From contig QZDX01000020.1 of NCBI GenBank assembly GCA_009917555.1, forward strand, positions 22,927 to 86,926: a DNA stretch of 64,000 nt. The letters are read 5' to 3'. Each line of letters begins with the position of its first letter. Positions within the stretch are counted from its first letter, which is position 1. Below the pieces are notes generated by a model, which was not told where the DNA came from, made no database searches, and was given only the letters and a program-made list of their open reading frames with translations. This DNA comes from a bacterium 1XD21-13. Lineage in GTDB: Bacteria; Bacillota; Clostridia; Lachnospirales; Lachnospiraceae. A program made the translations under genes and the position numbers. Below, piece by piece: positions 42,568 through 50,954 of the stretch.

Positions 42568-43335
42568 ATGGAAGATATTAAGAATCTTCTTATTATCCAA
42601 GCAAGGACAGGATCAAGCCGCCTGCCTGATAAGGTAATGAAGAAATTGTGTGGAAAGCCTATACTTCAACATGTTATTGAAAGATGCATTCGGGCATCCT
42701 ATGTCGATAAGGCAATCGTGGCAACTACTATAGAAGAAAAAGATGATAAGATAGAGAATTTGTGTAAAAGTCTAAAGATTAATTGTTTTCGCGGGAACGA
42801 AAATGATGTGCTTGATCGATATTATCAGGCAGCTTTATCTTATCACCCAATCAATGTTATAAGGGTGACGTCGGATTGTCCTATAATAGATCATAGAATT
42901 ATAGACCAGATAGTTGAGATTCATGTGAATGGACAATATGATTATACATCAAATACCTTAGAGGAAACATATCCAGACGGTCTGGACACGGAAGTATTTA
43001 CAATGAAAGCTCTTGAAGAGGCATGGAAAATGGCGGTTCTTGCATCAGAGAGGGAGCATGTCACACCATATATTAAATTTAAAGGTGATTTTATTAGAAA
43101 GTCGGTAACAAGAGCACCATCATTGAAAGAAAAAAGGTGGACTGTAGATACCGACACAGATTATGAGTTCATAAAGCGTATCTATGATGCGCTTTATGAA
43201 GAAGATACAGACTTTGGAATGAAAGATGTTTTAGATTATATACAGAAGTATCCTGAACTAGAAAAAATTAATTCAGGCATCATTCGTAATGCGGGATATA
43301 TAAAGTCTGTAAATAACGATAAAATAGTGCGATGA
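42568..43335 (+). CDS. SpsF-type cytidylyltransferase, module 1, copy 2
   Basis: 255 residues. The ATG at 42568 is chosen because AAGGTGA lies six bases before it; an overlapping GTG at 42559 is possible. LLIIQARTGSSRLPDKVMKK is the CTP-binding loop. ENDVLDRYYQAAL, VTSDCPIIDHRIIDQIVE and RWTVDTDTDYEFIKRIYDAL are closer to classical SpsF than copy 1, which lacks the RWTVDT block. The copies are clearly diverged. This one directly precedes the class III aminotransferase gene, a pairing that hints at a dedicated substrate. Confidence 0.82.
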   Translation: MEDIKNLLIIQARTGSSRLPDKVMKKLCGKPILQHVIERCIRASYVDKAIVATTIEEKDDKIENLCKSLKINCFRGNENDVLDRYYQAALSYHPINVIRVTSDCPIIDHRIIDQIVEIHVNGQYDYTSNTLEETYPDGLDTEVFTMKALEEAWKMAVLASEREHVTPYIKFKGDFIRKSVTRAPSLKEKRWTVDTDTDYEFIKRIYDALYEEDTDFGMKDVLDYIQKYPELEKINSGIIRNAGYIKSVNNDKIVR

Positions 43336-43348
43336 GGAGAAGATAGAA

Positions 43349-44650
43349 ATGGGAAGATCACAAGTCTTATATGAAGAAGCAAAAAAATACATACCAGGCG
43401 GAACACAATTGCTGAGTAAACGTCCTGAGATGTTTTTACCTGACTTGTGGCCGGCATATTATGATCATGCCAGAGGATGTCAGGTGACGGATCTTGATGG
43501 AAATGATTATTATGATACATGCTTTATGGGAATTGGAGCGAATATATTAGGTTATTGTGATACAGATGTGGATAAGGCTGTAGTTAAAAGCATACAAAAA
43601 GGCAACATGTGTACTCTGAATGCGCCGGAAGAAGTGGAGCTTGCAAAACTATTAATTGATATACATCCATGGGCAGACATGGTCAGATATACAAAAACAG
43701 GTGGTGAAGCGCTTTCTGTAGCAGTAAGAATTGTAAGAGCATATACAGAAAAGGAGATAGTGTTAGTTTGTGGATATCATGGATGGCATGACTGGTATCT
43801 TGCAGCAAACCTTGAGAAAGGTGATCCGCTTTCCTATGTGCATTTAAGCGGTCTGGAACCTAAAGGTGTACCGGCCGGTCTTGCAGATACGAACTATATT
43901 TTTAACTATAATAACATTAAGCGTTTCCGAGAATTAATGAAAAAGTATAAAGGCAAGATTGCAGCAGTAGTGATGGAACCTGTTCGAAATATTATGCCTG
44001 AGGAGGGATTCCTTGAAGAAATCAGGAATAGCACGAAAGAGGAAGGGATAATACTGTTATTTGATGAAGTGTCGTCAGGATTTCGTTTATGCTGTGGAGG
44101 AGCGCATCTAGTTCTTGGGATTGAGCCGGACATCATTACTCTTGGAAAAGCAATGAGTAATGGATATCCAATGGGCGCTATTGTAGGCAAGCGAGATATT
44201 ATGCAGGCAGCGCAGGAAACGTTTATTAGCAGCACTTATTGGACAGAAAGAATAGGTCTTGTAGCAGCAATTGAAACAATTAAGAAATACAAAAAAAATC
44301 ATGTTGAAAAGAGATTGGATGAAATCGGAAGAGGTGTGTATAAGTTTATGCTTGAGGCGGCAAAAGAGTATGACGTAAAACTTGAGATTTCTGGAATTAG
44401 ACCATTATTGCACTATGAGTTTGTATATGATAAGCCACTACTTTATAAGACTTTCTTTACGCAGGAGATGCTTAAGAGAGGCTTCCTTGCATCTACAGCC
44501 TTTTATGCAAGCTATGCCCATACAAATAGCATCATTAATAGATATGCTGATGCGGTAAAAGAGGTTTTTGCTTTGATTAGAAATATGGGAGACAAAGAAC
44601 CGCAGTTGGATGGTCCAATATGTCATACAGGCTTCCAGAGATTGACCTAA
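43349..44650 (+). CDS. Class III aminotransferase (glutamate-1-semialdehyde aminomutase-like)
   Basis: 433 residues. KYIPGGTQLLSKRPEMFLPD at the N-terminus, VRYTKTGGEALSVAVRIVRA, CGYHGWHDWYLA, LLFDEVSSGFR and TLGKAMSNGYPMGAIVG (K267 as PLP lysine) define the HemL/GSAM-like branch. True HemL serves haem synthesis, but this copy sits between a cytidylyltransferase and a PseB-like dehydratase and is not near haem genes. Such relatives in glycan islands probably transfer or move an amino group on a sugar. It would give module 1 a second amination chemistry besides the DegT enzyme. The actual reaction is not known. Confidence 0.82.
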   Translation: MGRSQVLYEEAKKYIPGGTQLLSKRPEMFLPDLWPAYYDHARGCQVTDLDGNDYYDTCFMGIGANILGYCDTDVDKAVVKSIQKGNMCTLNAPEEVELAKLLIDIHPWADMVRYTKTGGEALSVAVRIVRAYTEKEIVLVCGYHGWHDWYLAANLEKGDPLSYVHLSGLEPKGVPAGLADTNYIFNYNNIKRFRELMKKYKGKIAAVVMEPVRNIMPEEGFLEEIRNSTKEEGIILLFDEVSSGFRLCCGGAHLVLGIEPDIITLGKAMSNGYPMGAIVGKRDIMQAAQETFISSTYWTERIGLVAAIETIKKYKKNHVEKRLDEIGRGVYKFMLEAAKEYDVKLEISGIRPLLHYEFVYDKPLLYKTFFTQEMLKRGFLASTAFYASYAHTNSIINRYADAVKEVFALIRNMGDKEPQLDGPICHTGFQRLT

Positions 44651-44671
44651 TTTAGAAAGAGGTAAATGTGG

Positions 44672-45676
44672 ATGATAGATGGAAAATCAATACTAGTGAT
44701 AGGTGGTACAGGATATTTCGGGCAGAATTTTGTAAGATTTATTTTGAGATATTATAGCCCTAAAAAGGTAATTATTTACTCTAGAGATGAACATAAGCAG
44801 TTTTTGATGCGGGAAGAGCTTATAGAATATGATAATGTTCTTCGCTTTTTTATTGGAAATATTAGAGATGAAGACAGGTTAAGACGTGCAATGAAAGGTG
44901 TTGATTATGTTATACATGCAGCGGCACTGAAGCGGGTTGCATCATGTGAGTATAATCCCATTGAAGCAGTAAAGACGAATGTATTTGGAGCAATGAATGT
45001 TCTTAATGCATCTATTGATGCAGGAGTAAAGAAGGTGGTTGCACTTAGCACTGACAAATCTGTCAATCCTGTGAATATGTATGGTGGAACAAAGTTAGTA
45101 TCTGACAAGTTGTTCATATATGGAAATTCATATTCAGGAGAGGACGGACCATGCTTTTCCATTGTACGATTTGGTAATATTGCGGATAGCCGTGGTGCTG
45201 TTATCCCATATTTTCTAAAATTAATTAATCAAGGGAAAAAAGAACTGCCTATAACAGATTATCGGATGACAAGATTTTGGTGTAGCATTGATCAGGGCAT
45301 AGAATTGGTAATTAAGGCAATGATGTGCTCTCATGGCGGGGAGATATTTGTCACTAAAAGCCCATCATTTAAAATTACGGAGCTTGCAAAAGCGTTATTA
45401 CCGGATTGTCAGATGAGGGAGAGTGGTATCAGAGATGGCGAAAAAATTCATGAGACAATGATTTCCAACGAGGATGCAGACAGGACGTATGAATATCCGG
45501 ATTGCTATGTTGTATATCCAAATGGAGAATGGTGGAAGAAGGAAATGATTCTTAAGGGTGGAATTAAGGTAGATGAGGATTTTGAATATATATCTGCAAC
45601 AAATGAGGCGTGGATAGGTATAGAAGAAATCCGTGAACAGATTGAAAATAGCAGTATAAAAGAGGAAATAGAATGA
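44672..45676 (+). CDS. PseB-like UDP-sugar 4,6-dehydratase, module 1
   Basis: 334 residues. ATG at 44672 (second of two close ATGs) gives the better ribosome-site spacing and the family-like start MIDGKSILVIGGTGYFGQNF. IIYSRDEHKQFLMREEL, HAAALKRVASCEYNPIEAVK, LSTDKSVNPVNMYGGTKL (Tyr-x-x-x-Lys as in PseB, not Met as in CapD) and RFGNIADSRGAVIPYF support a PseB-type inverting 4,6-dehydratase. PseB acts on UDP-GlcNAc to give an L-altro 4-keto sugar, the first step to pseudaminic acid. Its C-terminal EYPDCYVVYPNGEWWKK is characteristic of this group. The following aldo/keto reductase gene overlaps by four bases. Confidence 0.83.
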   Translation: MIDGKSILVIGGTGYFGQNFVRFILRYYSPKKVIIYSRDEHKQFLMREELIEYDNVLRFFIGNIRDEDRLRRAMKGVDYVIHAAALKRVASCEYNPIEAVKTNVFGAMNVLNASIDAGVKKVVALSTDKSVNPVNMYGGTKLVSDKLFIYGNSYSGEDGPCFSIVRFGNIADSRGAVIPYFLKLINQGKKELPITDYRMTRFWCSIDQGIELVIKAMMCSHGGEIFVTKSPSFKITELAKALLPDCQMRESGIRDGEKIHETMISNEDADRTYEYPDCYVVYPNGEWWKKEMILKGGIKVDEDFEYISATNEAWIGIEEIREQIENSSIKEEIE

Positions 45677-46575
45677 TTCTCGGAACGGTTCAGTTGGGCA
45701 TAAGTTATGGCATCAATAATAAAAATGGAAAACCTGAATTAGAAGAAGCTTTTAATATATTGGATTATGCATACGATCATGGAATAACGACACTTGATAC
45801 AGGCCCTATGTATGGAGATGCTGAGAATATCATTGGAAGATATTTTACTAAATATAGTAGACGGTTTTTAGTAAATACAAAGGCTCCTGATATTATACCA
45901 AAGGGTGTAGACGTAGATGAATTTATATTAACTTCAATTAAGAAATCGCTGAGTAGGTTACAGTCCAAATATGTGGACTGCTATTTTTTGCATCAGTTTG
46001 GACATTGCAGGATTGATGGAGTTTTAGAAGCAATGCAGGATGCTAAGAAGAAGGGGATAATTCATAATGTTGGAATATCGTTATATTATCCCAGAGAATT
46101 GCTATATATTGTCTCCGAAATAGCTGATTTTGTTGATGTTGTTCAGATACCATTAAATATTTTTTCTATGCATGAATGGGAAGATAGCATAAGGATCGCA
46201 AAAGATGCGGGTATAAGGATCTATGCTAGAAGTATATATCTACAGGGGCTTGTTTTTATGGACCCTGCAGACAAATTTCCACGAAATATAGGAGCTTCGG
46301 AATACATTAGATATGCGTGTGCAATGGCTGGAAGCGTGGATAGCTCAATAGCACATTTTTGTTATGATGTGCTCATATCCAATTCACATCCCGACGATGT
46401 CATTGTGGGATGTGAATCCCTTGAACAACTCAAATCAAACATTGCACTTGAAAATGAAAAAAATATAATTGGTGAAGAAGTTATCCAGCAGTTGAATGAA
46501 TATATGATGACTATACCTAAAGACGTATTAGATCCTACAACTTGGAATAACTATAAGAAGGGTATTGGAGAATGA
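45673..46575 (+). CDS. Aldo/keto reductase, module 1
   Basis: 300 residues. GTVQLGISYGINN, LDYAYDHGITTLDTGPMYGD (Asp and Tyr of the AKR tetrad), VNTKAP (Lys), VDCYFLHQFG (His), VQIPLNIF and YARSIYLQGLVF follow the (beta/alpha)8 AKR order. AKRs reduce carbonyl groups with NADPH. Overlaps of four bases at both ends tie it to the PseB-like and RmlD-like genes. Two reductases in a row between a 4,6-dehydratase and a NeuB-like synthase is not part of the known pseudaminic or legionaminic pathways. This suggests a hydroxyl in place of an amine at one position, or a modified side chain. Confidence 0.82.
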   Translation: MILGTVQLGISYGINNKNGKPELEEAFNILDYAYDHGITTLDTGPMYGDAENIIGRYFTKYSRRFLVNTKAPDIIPKGVDVDEFILTSIKKSLSRLQSKYVDCYFLHQFGHCRIDGVLEAMQDAKKKGIIHNVGISLYYPRELLYIVSEIADFVDVVQIPLNIFSMHEWEDSIRIAKDAGIRIYARSIYLQGLVFMDPADKFPRNIGASEYIRYACAMAGSVDSSIAHFCYDVLISNSHPDDVIVGCESLEQLKSNIALENEKNIIGEEVIQQLNEYMMTIPKDVLDPTTWNNYKKGIGE

Positions 46576-47453
46576 GAGCTCTTATTTTGGGAATAAATGG
46601 GATGTTAGGACAGAGCATTTTTCGTCGTATGGCATTGAATGATATTGAGGTATTGGGCGTAGATAGAAGTAATGCGGATTGGTGCTTTGATTTACAAAAT
46701 GATGAAAGATTGGAGAGAACCATATCATATGCAAAACCCGATATTGTTATTAATACAGCAGCCATTGTAAGCCTTGAAAATTGTGAGGGAAATCCCGGGA
46801 ATGCATACTGTATAAATACAAGAATTCCGGGGGTAGTATCATTATTGTGCAAAAAATATGGAAGTTATTTTGTACAGATATCTACAGATCATTTCTTTAC
46901 AGGTGATAGAGATGCAAAGCACAGAGAAAGCGATAAAGTTTCTTTAGTGAATGAGTATGCAAGAACAAAGTATCTTGGCGAAATTCTTGCGATGGAGAAT
47001 GAAAATTCTTTGATATTAAGAACAAATATTGTGGGATTTCGTGGCCGTGGTGTGCCAACTTTTCTTGAATGGGCGATCGAAGAAATAGTCAATCATAAGA
47101 AAATGACTTTATATACAGATTTTTACACATCATCAATACATACAAATGATTTTGCGGATATTCTTATGGATGTTCTTGTGAAACGTCCGACAGGGATATA
47201 TAATCTATCTTCTGATACAGTAGCGAACAAAAAGGAATTTATAGTAAAGCTGTCAAAGGAACTTTTTGGATATACACCTGAATTTGTTGAGAGCAGTGTT
47301 AAAAGTCTAAACGGTGCAAAGCGGGCAGAGTCTCTTGGGCTGGATAATAGCAAGTTGGAACAAGTTATTGGGAGAAAGATGCCTGATCTCAATAAAACTA
47401 TGGAGAGCATTAAAAAGGAATATTTGCACAGGAGGACGAAAAATGTATTATAA
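46572..47453 (+). CDS. RmlD-like SDR reductase, module 1
   Basis: 293 residues. RALILGINGMLGQSIFRRM binds NAD(P), VINTAAIVSLENCEGNPGNA and QISTDHFFTG are the RmlD middle blocks, and YARTKYLGE holds the catalytic Tyr and Lys. It differs from the RmlD-like gene at 28260. It overlaps both neighbours (by four bases upstream and eleven downstream with the synthase gene), so it belongs to the same translational unit as the NeuB-like enzyme. It probably reduces a keto group on the nucleotide sugar made by the PseB-like dehydratase. Exact substrate unknown. Confidence 0.8.
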   Translation: MRALILGINGMLGQSIFRRMALNDIEVLGVDRSNADWCFDLQNDERLERTISYAKPDIVINTAAIVSLENCEGNPGNAYCINTRIPGVVSLLCKKYGSYFVQISTDHFFTGDRDAKHRESDKVSLVNEYARTKYLGEILAMENENSLILRTNIVGFRGRGVPTFLEWAIEEIVNHKKMTLYTDFYTSSIHTNDFADILMDVLVKRPTGIYNLSSDTVANKKEFIVKLSKELFGYTPEFVESSVKSLNGAKRAESLGLDNSKLEQVIGRKMPDLNKTMESIKKEYLHRRTKNVL

Positions 47454-48525
47454 TCAATCAATTACTATTAATAATCGCAGGATAGACATTAATTCGCCAG
47501 CATATTTTGTGGCTGATATTGCGGCGAATCATAATGGGGACTTGAGCACAGCGAAGGAGTTGATTTGGCTTGCAAAAGAATCTGGAGCAGATGCTGTTAA
47601 ATTCCAACATTTCATAGCAGATAAAATTGTAAGTGATTATGGATTCAAACATCTCGGAAAGCAGTCCAGTCATCAAGCAAAGTGGAATAAGAGCGTTTAT
47701 CAGACATATAAGGAAGCGGAATTCAATCGCCAATGGAACGGGATACTTGCTAACGAAGCACAGAAAGCTGGGATTGACTACTTTACTGCGCCATACGATT
47801 ACGCAGCTGTGAATGAGATAGATGAGCTGATTCCAGCATTCAAGATTGGCTCAGGCGACATTACATGGGTGGAATTTCTTAAGTACGTAGCTGGTAGGAA
47901 TAAACCGATTCTGCTTGCTACAGGTGCCTCTGAAATGTGGGAGGTAGAGCAGGCTGTTGATGCGATAACTACTATTAATCCTGATATAGTATTGATGCAG
48001 TGCAATACAAATTATACAGGGGAGCTGGAAAATTTTAATTATATCAATTTGAATGTTCTTAAAACCTATGCCATACGGTATCCAGGAATGATTCTGGGCT
48101 TGTCCGATCATACACCCGGACATACCACAGTTTTGGGGGCTATTGCATTGGGAGCAAGGGTAATTGAAAAGCATTTTACAGCTGATAATAATCAGAGTGG
48201 TCCAGATCATGCATTTTCTATGAATCCGAAGACCTGGAAGGAAATGGTGAATCGTAGTCGTGAACTTGAATATGCTATAGGAACCGGAATTAAGGTGGTT
48301 GAGGAGAATGAAAAGGAGACTGTAATTTTACAAAGACGTGCCGTTAGAGTCACGACGGATCTGCTAGCAGGAACTACCATTGAGCAAAGCATGCTTGATG
48401 AATTAAGGCCTGCCCCTGTAGATGCTATATTTCCGTATCAGAAATCAGCTATTATTGGAAAAAAGATAATGGTTAGTAAGAAAAAGGGTGATTATATCAA
48501 GGCAGATGATTTTCAGAGAACATAA
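47443..48525 (+). CDS. NeuB/PseI-family nonulosonic acid synthase, module 1
   Basis: 360 residues. GGAGG seven bases before the ATG at 47443 fixes the start inside the end of the preceding gene. FVADIAANHNGDLSTAKELI, ADAVKFQHF, FTAPYDYAAVNEIDEL, KIGSGDITW, LLATGASEMWE, LGLSDHTPGHTTVLGAIALG and EKHFTADNNQSGPDHAFSMN are the TIM-barrel blocks of NeuB, which condenses phosphoenolpyruvate with a hexosamine. Residues about 290-360 form the SAF (antifreeze-like) domain. It differs clearly from the LegI-type synthase at 56334. The N-terminal insertion (HLGKQSSHQAKWNKSVYQTY) resembles that of PseI-like enzymes. Confidence 0.85.
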   Translation: MYYNQSITINNRRIDINSPAYFVADIAANHNGDLSTAKELIWLAKESGADAVKFQHFIADKIVSDYGFKHLGKQSSHQAKWNKSVYQTYKEAEFNRQWNGILANEAQKAGIDYFTAPYDYAAVNEIDELIPAFKIGSGDITWVEFLKYVAGRNKPILLATGASEMWEVEQAVDAITTINPDIVLMQCNTNYTGELENFNYINLNVLKTYAIRYPGMILGLSDHTPGHTTVLGAIALGARVIEKHFTADNNQSGPDHAFSMNPKTWKEMVNRSRELEYAIGTGIKVVEENEKETVILQRRAVRVTTDLLAGTTIEQSMLDELRPAPVDAIFPYQKSAIIGKKIMVSKKKGDYIKADDFQRT

Positions 48526-48572
48526 TTTTAAATGCCCCATACTAATCTTTTATATATAAGAAAGGATATGAT

Positions 48573-49097
48573 ATGCTAATTGGTAAATATACAGGGTTGA
48601 GAGCGCTTGAGATAAGTGATCTAGAAAAATTGTTGGAATGGCGTAATCAACCTGAATATAGAAGGTTTTTCCGTGAATACCGAGAGTTGAACAGCGAGAA
48701 TCAGAAAAGGTGGTTTGAAGCTAAGGTAATGAATGATGAACATACAAGAATGTTTTCTATAGTCAATAAAGAGACAGGAGAATTGATAGGCGCTTGTGGG
48801 CTTTGCTATATTGACTGGATAAACCAAAGCGCAGATTTTTCTATTTATATAGGGAAAGAGAAATTGTATATTGATGAAAAATATGCAGTAGATGCGGCAA
48901 AAATAATGATTAAGTATGGTTTTGAAGAACTTAATCTGCATCGACTTTGGACAGAGATATACGAAATAGATGAGAAGAAGAAAAAAATGTTTAAGGTGCT
49001 TGGATTTGAACATGAGGCTACACATAAAGAGACACACTGGACCGAAGGGAAATGGGTTGATTCGTGGTTTTACAGATTGATTCGGAAACAAGGATAA
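48573..49097 (+). CDS. GNAT family N-acetyltransferase (PseH-like), module 1
   Basis: 174 residues behind an AGAAAGGA ribosome site. LEWRNQPEYRRFFREYREL, GELIGACGLCYIDWINQSAD, DEKYAVDAAKIMIKYGFEEL and NLHRLWTEIYEIDEKKKKMF fit the RimJ/RimL-like fold and the PseH/SpsD layout. In PseH the acyl group goes onto the 4-amino group of the UDP-sugar. It closes module 1 directly after the synthase gene. There is a second GNAT at 40622, so two different positions may be acylated. Confidence 0.82.
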   Translation: MLIGKYTGLRALEISDLEKLLEWRNQPEYRRFFREYRELNSENQKRWFEAKVMNDEHTRMFSIVNKETGELIGACGLCYIDWINQSADFSIYIGKEKLYIDEKYAVDAAKIMIKYGFEELNLHRLWTEIYEIDEKKKKMFKVLGFEHEATHKETHWTEGKWVDSWFYRLIRKQG

Positions 49098-49100
49098 AAA

Positions 49101-50954
49101 ATGGGAAAAAAGAAATATTCAGTTATAATTTCTAATGATTGCAATGCATGTTTAAAGAAAGTCAATGCTCTGATTGGCAAAAAAATAATTATATTGACAG
49201 AGAACCATAATATAAAAAGTAAAGTAGAAGAGAATAAAGATATTATTTTTATTCCCTTAGATATGGAGTTAGAATTCTTTGATTTTAAGACATGGGAAAT
49301 TATCAGAAGGTTAAATTCAATTATTAAAAATGTTAAGACATTAAATGACTGCTATCTTTATGAGATGTCTTATTTAATTGAGGGTGGAAACCCACAATTA
49401 ATCGAAGAAATTATATATAGTATTAACGTATATGATTTATTGTTGCAAAAATACGATATTGAGTCCATTTTTTATGAGGAAAGTACAGTAGCAAATGAGA
49501 TTGCTGTCAAAGCATACGCAAAATCAGTAAGGTTAAATTGTTTCAAAATCGGAAAAACGAAAAATAAGAAAAATAAGATTATTTTTTCAAAAATACCATT
49601 GGTAAGGCTGGGGTATTATATTTATTTTTGGAGTAAAGTGATACATGAGGTTACACATCATGCAGGGAATTCTAAAAATAATTTTTCAGGGAAGTATCCT
49701 GTAGCGGTTTTATTTACTGGAAAAAGCAAAAAAAGTATAAAATGGGTGATTGATAGTATTGAAAATTTAGGAGGAAATAAATGTTGTGTTGTCTGCTTTA
49801 ATACAGATACAGGGATGAAATATATAAGTGAAAATAAAATCCCATGTATTAACATAGAAAGCTATTTAGAAAAAAATAGAGTATATAAAATTGAGGCGAA
49901 ATATATATGGGATATATGGCATTTAGGGAGGGTGATTAATCGGGATAGAAAGAAGATATTTGTTAAGGGCATTGATATAACAGATTTAATTAAGTGTATA
50001 TTTCTTAATGAGATCCGAATAAATGCTTTAAGAAATATATTATTTGCAGAATGTGCAAAGGGGTTATTAAAATGCAATGATTTTAAATTATATATTGGTG
50101 ATGGAGACTCAAATTTTATTCAAAACAAAGTAGTATATTTTGAGGGGAAAAAATTAGGTAAAGATATTATTTTTTTTAAAGATAGTTCCAATATGATTGA
50201 GCAGTACAAGACCATTGCTATATATGAACCCTATGGTGACCTCATAAAATATAGGGCATTCTGTAGCGGAAGTCCATATCTGGATGCTCTTAAACGGGGA
50301 GGATGGAATGGAAGTCCGGTTATTACAAATCGCAATATAGTATTAAAAACGGAATATAACACAGATCAGGGACTTAATAAGAAAAAAGTGATTAAATTAT
50401 TCTGGGCACCATCGTATCCTCTGCCGGGAATATATTCTAGTACTCATTTTTATCAGGACAATCGATCGGTGATTGAATTGAGTAGGTATGAGAATATAGA
50501 AATATATGTTAAATTTCATCCAAATATCACGAAGGATGACGAAGAGTTTGTAAAAAAGGATATTATTGAAAACAGATATGATATTACTTTTATTGAACAT
50601 ACAGAAATAATTACAAAATATATTTCAGAATCCGATATAATAATCACTACTCCATCAACGGTTATTATGGATAGCTTTTCAGCTGGAAAACCAGTAATTT
50701 GTTTGGCAGAGGGAATGAACTATAGTTTGGTTAACAGATTAGAAGATTTTTTTGTGATTTTGCCAGCAAAGAAGCTGGAGGAATATTTGAAAGAGGTTAT
50801 TTTAGGAAAAGTGGATAGAGATAAATTTGTTAATGATATTATAAAAAGGCAACGGCTTATCTTAGAGGTATATAAACCTCAGAACGGTGATTTGTCCACA
50901 AAAGAGATTGTTGAGAAGCTAATAGAACGAGAGGAAATTAAGTACAATGAGTAA
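49101..50954 (+). CDS. Large GT-B-type protein with CDP-glycerol transferase-like C-terminus
   Basis: 617 residues, very AT-rich codons. The first about 240 residues (SVIISNDCNACLKKVNALIG) look like a separate Rossmann-like domain. From about 400 on, KLFWAPSYPLPGIYSSTHFY, IYVKFHPNITKDDEEFVKK and SESDIIITTPSTVIMDSFSA match the order of blocks in CDP-glycerol glycerophosphotransferases and bacterial polysialyl- and capsule-type transferases. It sits between the two nonulosonic acid modules and ends eight bases inside the next gene. It is a candidate transferase for one of the CMP-activated acids. I cannot assign a CAZy family with certainty. Confidence 0.5.
   Translation: MGKKKYSVIISNDCNACLKKVNALIGKKIIILTENHNIKSKVEENKDIIFIPLDMELEFFDFKTWEIIRRLNSIIKNVKTLNDCYLYEMSYLIEGGNPQLIEEIIYSINVYDLLLQKYDIESIFYEESTVANEIAVKAYAKSVRLNCFKIGKTKNKKNKIIFSKIPLVRLGYYIYFWSKVIHEVTHHAGNSKNNFSGKYPVAVLFTGKSKKSIKWVIDSIENLGGNKCCVVCFNTDTGMKYISENKIPCINIESYLEKNRVYKIEAKYIWDIWHLGRVINRDRKKIFVKGIDITDLIKCIFLNEIRINALRNILFAECAKGLLKCNDFKLYIGDGDSNFIQNKVVYFEGKKLGKDIIFFKDSSNMIEQYKTIAIYEPYGDLIKYRAFCSGSPYLDALKRGGWNGSPVITNRNIVLKTEYNTDQGLNKKKVIKLFWAPSYPLPGIYSSTHFYQDNRSVIELSRYENIEIYVKFHPNITKDDEEFVKKDIIENRYDITFIEHTEIITKYISESDIIITTPSTVIMDSFSAGKPVICLAEGMNYSLVNRLEDFFVILPAKKLEEYLKEVILGKVDRDKFVNDIIKRQRLILEVYKPQNGDLSTKEIVEKLIEREEIKYNE

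Noticed and set aside
43349..44650. Reading the class III aminotransferase as HemL for haem synthesis
   Set aside because: The fold matches, but no other tetrapyrrole genes are nearby and the gene is embedded in a sugar-acid module.
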